Position numbers and translations under genes: made by a program. The notes below the pieces were generated by a model. The model ran no database searches and was not told the origin of the DNA. It was given only the letters and a program-made list of their open reading frames with translations. Shown piece by piece: positions 27,933 through 36,415 of a stretch of 36,415 bases of DNA. Position 1 is the first letter of the stretch, and each line of letters starts with the position of its first letter. Origin of the DNA: Rhizobacter sp. (GTDB taxonomy: Bacteria; Pseudomonadota; Gammaproteobacteria; Burkholderiales; Burkholderiaceae_C); NCBI GenBank assembly GCA_025359585.1, contig JANYFX010000654.1, positions 1 through 36,415 on the forward strand. Reading direction: 5' to 3'.

Positions 27933-28463
27933 ATGATGTTAACTGCCACCTATTCTTTAGTCACCCTGTTAGTTGAGCAAAAAACAGCCCGTCGCAACTT
28001 GATGGTGCTGCAGCAGCAATTACATACTTGTGGAAAAAGAGTGCAGATTGACGGTGACTTTAATGCTCTTCAAAAATTTCTAGATCCCTTTTTCCATTTC
28101 GATGAATTTTTTCAGGCACGTAATATTGATCTCTTTGTGATTCCAGCGATGCAAACAAAATCACCGGAGGTAAATAATTTACTGGTTGAACTCGATACAC
28201 TGAGTACGATAGCAAAAAAAATTATTCAATCGATTCGGGATCAGATGAATCATTCCGGTGAAATAAAAGATTTGTTTGGCGAATTAGAATTGTATTGCCG
28301 CACCCTGTTGCAAAGATTAGCCAAAGAAGAGGAATTATTGCCGATGTCGCAGCGAATCATCTCAAACGAGGCATGGTTCGAAATGGCAACGCGCTTCATC
28401 TATCAGGATGCAAAATACCCCACCCGACATTCGGAGACAACGAGAGAACTGGTCCTGCATTAA
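27933..28463 (+). CDS. unrecognised 176-residue helical protein
   Basis: I do not recognise the family. The SD agagggg is 4-5 nt before ATG 27933; a second in-frame ATG follows directly. There is no signal peptide or membrane helix, and the prediction is nearly all alpha-helical. The segment KEEELLPMSQRIISNEAWFEMATRFI resembles the last helices of hemerythrin-like domains, where an Asp/Glu and His bind iron, but the His ligands expected earlier are not obvious. It could be a degenerate hemerythrin-like or four-helix protein. It converges on the acylase gene. Confidence 0.62.
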   Translation: MMLTATYSLVTLLVEQKTARRNLMVLQQQLHTCGKRVQIDGDFNALQKFLDPFFHFDEFFQARNIDLFVIPAMQTKSPEVNNLLVELDTLSTIAKKIIQSIRDQMNHSGEIKDLFGELELYCRTLLQRLAKEEELLPMSQRIISNEAWFEMATRFIYQDAKYPTRHSETTRELVLH

Positions 28464-28484
28464 ATTCCGATTTCTCAAGAAGGA

Positions 28485-28498
28485 CTCTGGTTTCAGAG
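28485..28498. terminator. small hairpin between convergent genes
   Basis: ctctg and cagag with a 4-base loop lie between the two convergent stops. There is no T-run; weak support. Confidence 0.2.
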
Positions 28499-28502
28499 CA
28501 AT

Positions 28503-30929
28503 TCAGGGAATCAACCTCAAGGTGCCTAACGCGTTTTTTTCAACGTTCTCACGCTTAGTTTGCATCGGGAGATAAGTAACCTCAGACCAACGCTGGGTAA
28601 AGTTACTATACAGGGGAGACAGGCGGTTCCCCGATTGCCCCGTGGAATGAATAAAACGCGAGTTTTCCATATCCGATAAGTCATATAGCGCTCGAAAACC
28701 GGCCGCATGTCGATTGCCAAAGGGATCTGCCTCATCCCGAAAGCTGGGCCGACCGGCATTGATGGTAAAGGCATCGCCGCCAGTGGGAACGTAAATATCA
28801 AATAGCTTGGCCAAAAGCGCTACCTTGCCGAATGGGCGGTGCTCGGAACGCGCCCGGTGAGCTTGGCCCCAGCGCCATTGGGACATTTCTTTACCGTAAC
28901 TTGTTTCCAAATCAGTCAATGCAACTTCTAACGAATCCAATAAAAGCACCTCGCAGGGTTGACGTTGCGCAATTGCTTTCGCAATACCGCACCAACGCCC
29001 CTGTCCCTCCGTGTTTTTCAAGATATTGACCATGGACCGATGCACATTGCGCTGTTCCCAATAGTCTTGCATGATCGCATCCCCAACAGCTCCCGCAAAA
29101 ATATGGCGCGAAGCTTCACGTATCCATGCCGTAAAAATCAAGGGCTCTGGTCGAGTGGCATCCATCGTTCCATCCCATTTTGCAAGCGCGGCGAGCGCCG
29201 CTTTTGCGCGCTCTGAGCGCCCATGCACCTTGCCCAGCAAAGGTAGCAGCTCTTGCGCTGCCAAGGACAGGACATCTTTCTGCATTTCACCAAAGCTATT
29301 CATGCCGTGCTTCGGCTTGGCATCTAATAATTGCGTAATCCGATCCGCCCGATAGGGCAAACTCCATTCGCTGGTGAGAAAATAGGGATAGGCGTTGCTA
29401 ATAATTTTTTGGTTGGCCGTGATGATGCGCTGCGATGCCGGGTTATACAGTTGCGGTAATTGATCAAAGGGAATAAATCCAACCCAGTCATAACGTGCAT
29501 CCCAACCAGGCGCAGGAGCCAATCCTTGCAAATCATTTTCCGGTTTGCGAATCGGTACCCGACCCGGCGCGACATAACCAATATTGCCGTCAATATCGGC
29601 GTACACGATATTTTGCTGGGGCGAAGAAAAATCTTTGGCTCCCTCGATAAATTCCTGCCAGTTGCGGGCCTGACCAAATTTCAACCCTGCTTGCAAGGTT
29701 AAGTCGTCTGGACGCAATGCCGTCCAAGAGAAAGCGACTACGTATTTTTTGGCGTCGAGCGGTACCTTATCAAGGAGCGCCAGTGCGCCTGAAATAATGG
29801 GGCCGTGACGACTGGTGCGTACCGCCAAATGGGCATCCGGCTGTCCCTTAACCTTAATGATTTCATTACGTGTAATGAAGTTTGCCCAACCATCCGGGGC
29901 CTGGTATTGCCGGGTGTCAGCAGAATTAATCCGTTCCAGGTAGAGATCTTGTACATCAGGGCCAGTATTGGTAAAACCCCAGGCAATACGGTCGTTACGT
30001 CCTAATACAACGCTCGGTATTCCCGGTAAAGTAGCGCCGATTACGTTTAGGCCCGGCGCAGATAAGTGAGCGAAATACCATACACTTGGGGCAGAAAGGC
30101 CTAAATGAGGATCATTGGCCAGCAAAGGTTTGCCCGTTTCCGACAAGCCTCCCGAGACGACCCAATTATTAGAACCCATGCCGTCAATGTGGGAGGGCGG
30201 CGCGATTTTGGCAACTGCAGCCAGTTGGGTGATAGTGCCAGGCAAGCCCCTATAAAGCTGTGTGTAATCCCGTGTCTTGACGACCGGATCGCCAGGATAG
30301 GGCGGTAGGAATTCATTGATTTGCTGAAGCGATAATCGTTGAGACAAGCGCATGCGCAGTAGTTCCTGTGTCCAGTTGCCACTCAAATCCCACGCCATCA
30401 TGGTCTGCCATCCAATCGAATCGGCAGGCATCCAGGCCTCGGGCGCAGGTGCTCCTGTCAGCAGAAATTCAGGCGGTAGCGGGCCGCTACGTTGCTTCAG
30501 ATAGGCGTTAATGCCTCTGGCATAGGCATCCAGTGCACTTCTGGCATCCGGTGACAGATTGGCAGCGATTGCCTCGGCATTTTTTCTTATTCCCAAGGTA
30601 CGCAAAAAACGATCTATATCGAGCGCATTCGGCCCTAAAATTTCCGCCATCCGTCCCGCAGCAATTCGGCGATTCATTTCCAGTTGCCATAAACGATCTT
30701 GCGCGTGTACAAATCCCAATCCAAAAATGGCATCGTTTACTGAATGCGCGTAGATATGCGGGATGCCCTCTGCATCACGCACGATATCGATCGCCGCCAT
30801 TGGCCCGGTCAATTTCAATGTACCCTTAATTTGCGGCGCACCGACGTGCCGATACCAAACCAGCACCATCAAACACGTCAACATAACGAGCGCCAATACA
30901 GCACCGATTTTCTTGAAAAATTTTCCCAT
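28503..30929 (-). CDS. penicillin acylase family Ntn hydrolase
   Basis: 808 residues if started at ATG 30929 (MGKFFKKIGAV..., SD GGA 5 nt upstream); the track's TTG at 30974 and an ATG at 30968 are alternatives. A membrane or signal helix comes first. The alpha chain follows, with FVHAQDRLWQLEMNRR, then a spacer, then GMGSNNWVVSG, where Ser is the autocatalytic nucleophile (268 in track numbering). The beta chain has ANDPHLGLSAPS and GFTNTGPDVQDLY. The precursor is expected to self-cleave in the periplasm and hydrolyse amides: beta-lactams, acyl-homoserine lactones or siderophore precursors. The substrate cannot be read from sequence. Catalytic residues are intact. Confidence 0.92.
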   Translation of the reverse strand: MGKFFKKIGAVLALVMLTCLMVLVWYRHVGAPQIKGTLKLTGPMAAIDIVRDAEGIPHIYAHSVNDAIFGLGFVHAQDRLWQLEMNRRIAAGRMAEILGPNALDIDRFLRTLGIRKNAEAIAANLSPDARSALDAYARGINAYLKQRSGPLPPEFLLTGAPAPEAWMPADSIGWQTMMAWDLSGNWTQELLRMRLSQRLSLQQINEFLPPYPGDPVVKTRDYTQLYRGLPGTITQLAAVAKIAPPSHIDGMGSNNWVVSGGLSETGKPLLANDPHLGLSAPSVWYFAHLSAPGLNVIGATLPGIPSVVLGRNDRIAWGFTNTGPDVQDLYLERINSADTRQYQAPDGWANFITRNEIIKVKGQPDAHLAVRTSRHGPIISGALALLDKVPLDAKKYVVAFSWTALRPDDLTLQAGLKFGQARNWQEFIEGAKDFSSPQQNIVYADIDGNIGYVAPGRVPIRKPENDLQGLAPAPGWDARYDWVGFIPFDQLPQLYNPASQRIITANQKIISNAYPYFLTSEWSLPYRADRITQLLDAKPKHGMNSFGEMQKDVLSLAAQELLPLLGKVHGRSERAKAALAALAKWDGTMDATRPEPLIFTAWIREASRHIFAGAVGDAIMQDYWEQRNVHRSMVNILKNTEGQGRWCGIAKAIAQRQPCEVLLLDSLEVALTDLETSYGKEMSQWRWGQAHRARSEHRPFGKVALLAKLFDIYVPTGGDAFTINAGRPSFRDEADPFGNRHAAGFRALYDLSDMENSRFIHSTGQSGNRLSPLYSNFTQRWSEVTYLPMQTKRENVEKNALGTLRLIP

Positions 30930-30969
30930 AGAATCCAAAAACAATTTTTTAAAAGTATGAATAATCATC

Positions 30970-30991
30970 GTCAATAGACGACACTATTGAC
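30970..30991. repeat. 8-bp inverted repeat at the acylase 5' end
   Basis: gtcaatag (30970-30977) and ctattgac (30984-30991) are perfect arms with a 6-base spacer, next to the upstream acylase start candidates and 84 bases from the transposase fossil. It could be an operator or the worn end of the insertion sequence. Confidence 0.3.
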
Positions 30992-31074
30992 GCAAGGCTT
31001 GCGAATCGTGGAGGGGCAGATGGCATCTTCTACGGCTTCGTCGCCGACCCTATCGTTGCTGCACGATAGTGCAT

Positions 31075-31337
31075 CTGTATCGTGTCGTCAAAAATGACCA
31101 CACCATTCTCTTTTTCAATTACACATACAGTCGATTTCACTTGCCTTCATAAATCCATCGACGTGTATTTCCTTTCTAATAGAAATCGTGTCACGCGGTC
31201 GTGACTCACATCGCCCTCCACACCGCCGATAAACCTGTCGCTGATGCCGCTCCCCATGTACTGATCAAGTAATCCGTGTACAACTCCAGCTCCGCTTCAT
31301 GCCGTAAGAATAACGGCCTCTGCTCTGGACGGCCCAA
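31075..31337 (-). pseudogene. decayed transposase N-terminal fragment
   Basis: Reading the minus strand gives HEAELELYTDYLISTWGAAS followed by ATGLSAV, then after a frameshift GDVSHDRVTRFLLERKY, then a TGA where Trp is expected, then RQVKST and VVIFDDTIQ. These match the start of a DDE transposase family whose members read ELYTDYLI...SHDxVTRFL...LIFDDTIxE, with the first catalytic Asp in FDDT. Everything after the first catalytic motif is missing. The fragment carries a frameshift and a stop, so it is inactive. Nothing of this appears in the ORF track. I place it in the IS4/IS701-like DDE group without naming an element. Confidence 0.72.
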
Positions 31338-31563
31338 CAGTAGTGATATGATTTATGTCATTAATTTTCCAAGTTCTTTGGGAAATCTCCTTGAAAATAG
31401 GGCTGCCTTGGGTGAAGTGGCTATGTTATGCAGGATGACCCAATGAAATGGGCCTTGTTCGATAGTGCGACGCTTCATTTACCCGTTTTTACCCGTTTAA
31501 ATTCCATAAATTACATGACTGCATTACGCAGCGTTTCTATTGATTGATGACTAGGAGTTTTCT
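31338..31563. other. RHS leader region
   Basis: About 225 bases between the transposase fossil and the first RHS start. It contains a short tandem repeat acccgttttt/acccgttta near 31482-31500. The SD aggag at about 31552-31556 serves the GTG start. I cannot place a promoter with confidence. Confidence 0.3.
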
Positions 31564-34194
31564 GTGCGCTTTAGTTTTTTAATTGAACAGTTTTATGATT
31601 GCTTTTTTACGCGTCGGCTTAAGACTAAAAATACGCTATTCAAATCGACTCCGGCATTATTGATTTTAATAGGCATGCTATTAGCGAGCTTATCTCAAAT
31701 TGCCTCCGCATTTCCTGGCACGGGGGCGATGGCCCAATGCACTAGCTGGCTTCCTGATCCACCGAGAGCGTGTGTGATGGGAGACGGAACTAATTTACAG
31801 GTTGGCGTTGAATATTGTAATTGGTATTTCTGTACTGGCGACGATAGTAAAGCCGTAAAAAACCAATGCTTTAACAAACCGTCAGATCATTCAGTAGAAT
31901 GCTTGACTGAAACAAAATTTGGCAGTTGCCCTGCTGGCTATCAGGTTTTAAATGGCAACGACCAATTTATTAATGGGCCCGACTGCGGCTGTCCTGAAGG
32001 GACGCGCTTTTTCGCAGATATACCTCTCTGTGAAAATATAACGGAGCTCCCGCCAAATGAATCGCCACCAAACAATCCTTCTGACAATGGCCCGAATTGT
32101 GACCAACCCTCGTGCGGCGAACCTATTAATCTGGGCACAGGCAACATGTGGCATGCTGAACGTGACTTTGAAACTGCTACGGCAGACGGCCAATTATCCC
32201 TTGTACGGACCTATAACAGTAGTCCTTATAACTGGGATGCCGGCGTTGTTCGCACATTTGGCGTTAGATGGACTCAGGTGTACGACACCATTCTTAAAAT
32301 TGAACCGAAACAGATACTAGAGTGGCCTAGTCGTAGTAAATGCTTTCGTAGAGAATACACGCAAATTGTTTGGTGCCAAAATTGGGCACCGACCCCAACG
32401 ACAACTGCTCTGCCAGAATCGGTATCTATTGTTAGGAGCGATGGAAAAAAATATTATTTCAATCGTAGCGGAACAAGTTGGATCGGTAATTTGGACGTGA
32501 ATGACCGCATCACAGCAAACTACAATTCCACTAACACTGCCATTCTCGGCTGGACTTATATCTCCGCAAAAAAGCAAAGCAAAGAAACCTTTGACGCTAA
32601 TGGTATTTTGATTGCAATGGCATCACGCGCTGGCTTGGTGCAGCGGCTGACGTACAGCGACGGCAATACTAACGATAGCAACCTAGGACGCTTTCCTGCG
32701 GATGCGCCTCTCTGTGCGCATAGCCAACCTGGGGTAATTTTGCCCGTCGGAAAATTACTATGTGTGACAGATAATTGGGGGCGACAATTACAGTTTGAAT
32801 ATGATGGAAAGGGAAGAATCAAAAAAATTATCGATCCCTCACAATTAGAATATTTGTATTCATACGACGGCCCATCGGGTGGGTGTCCCGACAGCACGGT
32901 GACAAGCAACCCCGCATGTACAGCAAATAATTTAACTCAAGTAACCTATCCAAATAACAGCAATAGAACCTATTATTACAATGAAGCGAGTCAGAGTGGT
33001 GGGGGAGCATGCCCGCATCAGGAATCAATTAATCAAGGCCTTGGCATACACCTCAATTTATTGACGGGTATCGTTGATGAAAATAGGGTACGGTATATTA
33101 GCTGGACTTATGATTGCCTAGGTCAAGCGCTTTCGTCGCAATTAGGGAATGTAGCCCATAAAGTTGAAGTGCTCTATCAGCCCGTCGCTTCGGATGGTCA
33201 GTTTAGATCGTTTACTACAACGGTTAGTGGAACCAGCGACAGTCCCCAAATTACCTTTACGCGATTTGATTACCAGTTAATTGAAGGGCGTCCCAAAAAC
33301 ACTGGTATATCCCAAGCTTGTGCGGAGTGCGACAAAGTAGCTCTTCGTACTTACGATGGAAACGGCAATACAACCAGTCGTACTGATTTCAACGGAAACG
33401 TTGTAATGTATCAATATGATCTTGTCCGCAATCTAGAAACACGGCGCATCGAAGCCTCCGGCACGTCACAAGCCCGCATTATTAGTACCAGCTGGCACCC
33501 CACCTACCGCTTGCCGCTCCAGATCGCCGGACCTCAAAAACGGGTGACTTATACTTACGATACTAACGGCAATGAACTCACCAGAACCCAACAAGCCACC
33601 ACCGACGTTACAGGTGCGGCTGGTTTCGCCGCAGTAGTCACCGGCCCAGCCCGCACGTGGACCCAGACCTACAACACTGTCGGTCAAGTATTAACTGTCA
33701 CTGGCCCACGCGCCGACATCGTGGAGAAAACGACTTATACCTATGACGCAAGCGGTAACCTCTCTACCATCCTTAACGCCGTAGGCCATCTCATCACGCT
33801 CTCGAATTACGACGCCAACGGTCGCGCCTGTTTGATCACTGACTCCAACGGAGCCACCACGACGCTCGGTTATACCGCACGGGGCTGGTTAGATACGCGC
33901 ACAATCAGCGCCGGCAGTGTAGTCGAAACTACGCATTACGACTACGACGGGGTAGGCCAAATCAAACACGTCACCCTACCCGATGGAGCTACCATCGATT
34001 ATTCCTACGACGACGCACACCGTTTAACCGACATCACCGACAAGCTTGGCAACAGCATCCACTATACTTTAGACAACATGGACAATCGTATCAAAGAGGA
34101 AATTAAAGACACCAACGGTACGCTTTCCCGCCAGGTCAGCCGTATTTACGATGGTCTGAATCGATTACAACAAGTCACGGGAGGACAGCAATGA
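31564..34194 (+). CDS. secreted RHS/YD-repeat protein 1 with Cys-rich head
   Basis: 876 residues from a GTG (SD aggag, about 8 nt). A long signal region ends near SQIASA (about residue 50). A Cys-rich segment with roughly a dozen Cys follows to about residue 190, then an entry motif CGEPINLGTGNMWHAERDFET of the DUF6531 type that opens RHS shells. Tandem YD repeats follow (YTYDASGNLS, YDYDGVGQIKHV, YSYDDAHRLTDI). It ends in mid-repeat at LNRLQQVTGGQQ, without an RHS core end or a toxin tip. Its last codons contain GGGAGGA, the SD of the next gene, and its TGA overlaps the next ATG. Confidence 0.9.
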   Translation: MRFSFLIEQFYDCFFTRRLKTKNTLFKSTPALLILIGMLLASLSQIASAFPGTGAMAQCTSWLPDPPRACVMGDGTNLQVGVEYCNWYFCTGDDSKAVKNQCFNKPSDHSVECLTETKFGSCPAGYQVLNGNDQFINGPDCGCPEGTRFFADIPLCENITELPPNESPPNNPSDNGPNCDQPSCGEPINLGTGNMWHAERDFETATADGQLSLVRTYNSSPYNWDAGVVRTFGVRWTQVYDTILKIEPKQILEWPSRSKCFRREYTQIVWCQNWAPTPTTTALPESVSIVRSDGKKYYFNRSGTSWIGNLDVNDRITANYNSTNTAILGWTYISAKKQSKETFDANGILIAMASRAGLVQRLTYSDGNTNDSNLGRFPADAPLCAHSQPGVILPVGKLLCVTDNWGRQLQFEYDGKGRIKKIIDPSQLEYLYSYDGPSGGCPDSTVTSNPACTANNLTQVTYPNNSNRTYYYNEASQSGGGACPHQESINQGLGIHLNLLTGIVDENRVRYISWTYDCLGQALSSQLGNVAHKVEVLYQPVASDGQFRSFTTTVSGTSDSPQITFTRFDYQLIEGRPKNTGISQACAECDKVALRTYDGNGNTTSRTDFNGNVVMYQYDLVRNLETRRIEASGTSQARIISTSWHPTYRLPLQIAGPQKRVTYTYDTNGNELTRTQQATTDVTGAAGFAAVVTGPARTWTQTYNTVGQVLTVTGPRADIVEKTTYTYDASGNLSTILNAVGHLITLSNYDANGRACLITDSNGATTTLGYTARGWLDTRTISAGSVVETTHYDYDGVGQIKHVTLPDGATIDYSYDDAHRLTDITDKLGNSIHYTLDNMDNRIKEEIKDTNGTLSRQVSRIYDGLNRLQQVTGGQQ

Positions 34195-35600
34195 TCACCT
34201 GTGTCGCTACTTCTCGTCTCCTGCGCACCTTGAGCGCTACTGGTTTACTCGCCTTCTCTAGCATGGCAGTTGCACAAACACAAAACACTACCTATCAGTA
34301 CCAATACGACGCCAATCGCAATCTGATCCAGGTCACCGATGCCTTAAGTCACATCACTAGGCAAACGTATGATTTTTTAAATCGGCGCACCACACTGGTC
34401 GATGCCAATAACGGCACGACCGAATTTGGTTACGACGGCTTAGATCAAGTGATCAGAATTATTGATCCACGTGCCGTCGTCACTAGCTACCAGATTGATG
34501 GCCTCGGCAACCTCCAAAAAATGGTGAGTGCCGACACAGGTACTACTAGCAATACCTACGACGAAGCGGGCAATATGAAAACGCGCATCGACGCCAAAGG
34601 GCAAACCACCAGCTACAACTATGATGCAATCAACCGTATCGTCGGTATTGCCTATGCCGATGGCAACGTTACCTATCAATATGATCAAGGCACTAATGCA
34701 ATAGGGCGATTAAACTTAATTACCGACAGCAGTGGCACGATTGCCTACGCCTACGACCAAGGGGGCAGATTGCTCTCCGAAACGCGTACCATCGGCGGCC
34801 AGTTTTACACCATTTTGTATCGTTACAACGGCGTCGGTCAATTGATCGGCATGACCTACCCCAGCGGCCGTACTGTCGACTACACCCGCGACGCGCTTGG
34901 CCGCATCGCTCAGATCAGCAGCAGTAAAAACGGCGTCACGCAATTGCTGGTCGGTCAGGTTAACTATCGTCCGTTCGGCCCCGTGCAAAACTTCACCTTC
35001 GGTAACACCCAAAACTACAGCCGCAGCTTCGACCTCGATAATCGCATCATCAACTACACGCTGGGGTCCCAGCTTAAGAGCCTCAGTTACGATGCTGCCA
35101 GCCGCATTACCGCTCAAACCGATGTCGCCAATCCCCTCACGAATGTCACTTTTGATTACGATGCAGCTGATCGTCTGACTAGTGCGCTGCAAAACAGTAA
35201 CAGTCTGGGCTATACCTACGACCTAGGTGGCAATCGGACCAGCAAAACCAATGGCGGATCAGCTACCACCTATAACATAGCGCCGACCAACAATCGTCTG
35301 ACGGATATTACGGGCGGCGCTAGTAGCACCATTATCACCGATCCCACCGGCAACATCACCAACAATGGCAGCGCCCAATTTAACTATGACACACGCGGTC
35401 GCATGATCTCCGCCAATACGCCTGTCGGCCTGGTGCAATACACCCTCAATGCCTTGGGTCAGCGCGTTCAAAAGACCACGCCAACAGCCACCACGCTGTA
35501 TCACTACGACAGTGCAGGCAGACTGATTGCAGAGAATATTGGCGCCAGCTACAAAGAAACGATCTACCTTAACGATCAGCCTGTGGCGGTGTTCAAATGA
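34191..35600 (+). CDS. secreted RHS/YD-repeat protein 2
   Basis: 469 residues. The first 30 residues form their own signal peptide (SRLLRTLSATGLLAFSSMAVA then QTQ), directly followed by YD repeats (YQYDANRNLIQVTDALSH, FGYDGLDQVIRI, YNYDAINRIVGI). It ends YDSAGRLIAENI...IYLNDQPVAVFK, the point where RHS cores normally run on into the DHLGTPR-type end and the autoproteolysis site; that part is missing. SD gggagga lies within the previous gene and the ATG overlaps its TGA, so the two are coupled. The reading frame is shifted by -1 relative to protein 1. The inserted signal peptide argues for real initiation here rather than a simple frameshift. Confidence 0.88.
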   Translation: MITCVATSRLLRTLSATGLLAFSSMAVAQTQNTTYQYQYDANRNLIQVTDALSHITRQTYDFLNRRTTLVDANNGTTEFGYDGLDQVIRIIDPRAVVTSYQIDGLGNLQKMVSADTGTTSNTYDEAGNMKTRIDAKGQTTSYNYDAINRIVGIAYADGNVTYQYDQGTNAIGRLNLITDSSGTIAYAYDQGGRLLSETRTIGGQFYTILYRYNGVGQLIGMTYPSGRTVDYTRDALGRIAQISSSKNGVTQLLVGQVNYRPFGPVQNFTFGNTQNYSRSFDLDNRIINYTLGSQLKSLSYDAASRITAQTDVANPLTNVTFDYDAADRLTSALQNSNSLGYTYDLGGNRTSKTNGGSATTYNIAPTNNRLTDITGGASSTIITDPTGNITNNGSAQFNYDTRGRMISANTPVGLVQYTLNALGQRVQKTTPTATTLYHYDSAGRLIAENIGASYKETIYLNDQPVAVFK

Positions 35601-36415
35601 TGCCTTCGCTAGTGTTCCCCCTACTCTCAAAGATGTTGGACTTCGCTGTCGTGCTGATTCCGACTATTCCCTTAAAAACACACATTAGCATGCGATATCC
35701 CTCTTCTATCAAGGCCAACCTCCTACAGCGCATCCGCATCGAAGTACTGGTCTTGGGCATCGTCCTGTTTTTCGGTTTTGCATTACTCGCCACCCAAGCA
35801 GCCAATGCAGCACCGACAATCAGTTTAACTGCCCCTACCAATAACAAAATTTATAACTTGCCTGCAACCGTTGTACTCAACGCCAACATTGCCGACAATG
35901 ACGATAGCACCGCCAAGGTCGAGTTTTACAACGGCACCACCTTGCTTGACACCGACACGAGCTCACCCTACAGCTTTATCTGGAACAATGTCCCTGCAGG
36001 TAGTTATAGCTTGACTGCTCAAGCCACTACCAACCAAGGCCTTGTTGTCATCAGCGCCCCCGTCACGATCAAAGTCAACGCCCCGCCTACCGTCACCCTG
36101 ACCGCACCTGCCAACAATGCTTACTTTGCGCAATCGGCCCAGATCAACCTCACCGCTAATGCAGCCGATAGCGATGGAACCATCGCTAAAGTACAGTTCT
36201 ACAATGGCACCACTTTGCTGGGAAGTGACACCAGTGCTCCTTATAGTTTTAGTTGGGCCAACGTAGCGGCTGGTACTTACAACCTCACTGCTAAAGCTAC
36301 GGATAATCAAAGTGGGGTCGCCTCCAGCGTCCCCATTACCATTGTAGTCAATGCCCCTCCCGCTGTAACTCTGTCGGCTCCTGCCAATAATGCCAACTAC
36401 AGTTCGACAGCCATT
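35597..36415 (+). CDS. exported Ig-like repeat protein (RHS protein 3?), 3' end outside window
   Basis: An open frame of 273 codons from ATG 35597, which overlaps the previous TGA (ATGA), to the window edge. The ORF track lists none because no stop occurs. A second in-frame ATG at 35690 begins a cleaner signal peptide (IRIEVLVLGIVLFFGFALLATQAANA) and may be the true start. Bacterial Ig-like modules follow (LTAPTNN...VEFYNGTTLL...PYSFIW...SYSLTAQAT), repeated as LTAPANN and LSAPANN exactly 273 bases apart. This matches the Pfam Big-type domain found at the front of secreted RHS proteins, so RHS repeats may follow beyond the edge (inference). Confidence 0.82.
   Translation, partial: MMPSLVFPLLSKMLDFAVVLIPTIPLKTHISMRYPSSIKANLLQRIRIEVLVLGIVLFFGFALLATQAANAAPTISLTAPTNNKIYNLPATVVLNANIADNDDSTAKVEFYNGTTLLDTDTSSPYSFIWNNVPAGSYSLTAQATTNQGLVVISAPVTIKVNAPPTVTLTAPANNAYFAQSAQINLTANAADSDGTIAKVQFYNGTTLLGSDTSAPYSFSWANVAAGTYNLTAKATDNQSGVASSVPITIVVNAPPAVTLSAPANNANYSSTAI
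35825..36415 (+). repeat. tandem Ig-like coding repeats, 273-bp period
   Basis: Equivalent codons of the LTAP/LSAP motif fall at 35825, 36098 and 36371, two intervals of exactly 273 bases (91 residues). The units are diverged at the DNA level but keep the spacing. The third unit is cut by the window edge. Confidence 0.85.

Noticed and set aside
34191-34194. Programmed -1 frameshift joining RHS proteins 1 and 2
   Set aside because: No slippery heptamer at the overlap. A strong SD and a signal peptide support independent initiation.

Overview
The window looks like a Betaproteobacterium, probably Burkholderiales/Oxalobacteraceae (Herminiimonas, Undibacterium or Janthinobacterium type). This rests on the parE-parC pair, the DUF1841, cytochrome c, MoxR and CoxE-like genes, and a core base composition near 50% GC. 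The genus is inference. Both edges cut through genes.

Layout. (1) 1-4.6 kb is GC-rich mobile-element backbone. It holds the N-terminal 1006 residues of a very large methyltransferase-helicase of the DarB/ICE type on the minus strand. That gene has no stop in the window, so the ORF track misses it. It is preceded by an attenuator-like hairpin. Divergent to it is a helix-turn-helix protein fused to a tyrosine-recombinase fold that has lost its catalytic Tyr. (2) 4.77-11.6 kb is a copper/silver efflux operon on the minus strand: a small Met/Cys/His-rich exported protein, then cusC, cusB, cusA and cusF. The genes cusC-cusB and cusB-cusA overlap by ATGA. cusF carries an in-frame stop exactly at its copper-site Trp. 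Base composition switches sharply inside the 3' end of cusA. (3) 12.1-13.1 kb holds a lone PilH/CheY-like receiver, a strongly structured intergenic segment, and an unrecognised 111-residue protein. (4) 13.37-15.13 kb is a compact arsenic operon, arsR-arsC-aquaporin, with a perfect operator and no ArsB or Acr3 pump.

(5) 15.3-21.1 kb looks like chromosomal housekeeping: a RutE/HadB-like nitroreductase, DUF1841, a shared bidirectional terminator, two monoheme cytochromes c, a MoxR ATPase, a GNAT acetyltransferase, a CoxE-like VWA protein, and a protein made of two apparent phosphorylation-dead receiver domains. (6) 21.36-25.77 kb is parE-parC (topoisomerase IV). (7) 25.9-31.0 kb holds a Deg-type periplasmic protease, an unrecognised 176-residue protein, and a penicillin-acylase-family Ntn hydrolase on the minus strand. 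(8) 31.07-31.34 kb is a decayed transposase fossil. (9) 31.56 kb to the end holds three consecutive secreted RHS-associated cistrons joined by ATGA overlaps. The first two carry YD repeats. The third starts with bacterial Ig-like repeats of exactly 273 bp and runs off the window.

The genes fall into a mobile and metal-resistance half (copper export, arsenate reduction with As(III) leaving through an aquaporin) and a core half. An exported RHS locus lies beside an insertion-sequence remnant. The two most unusual things are the split RHS system, where each cistron has its own signal peptide, and the HTH/dead-recombinase protein divergent from the DarB-like gene. I found no tRNA, rRNA or CRISPR array.
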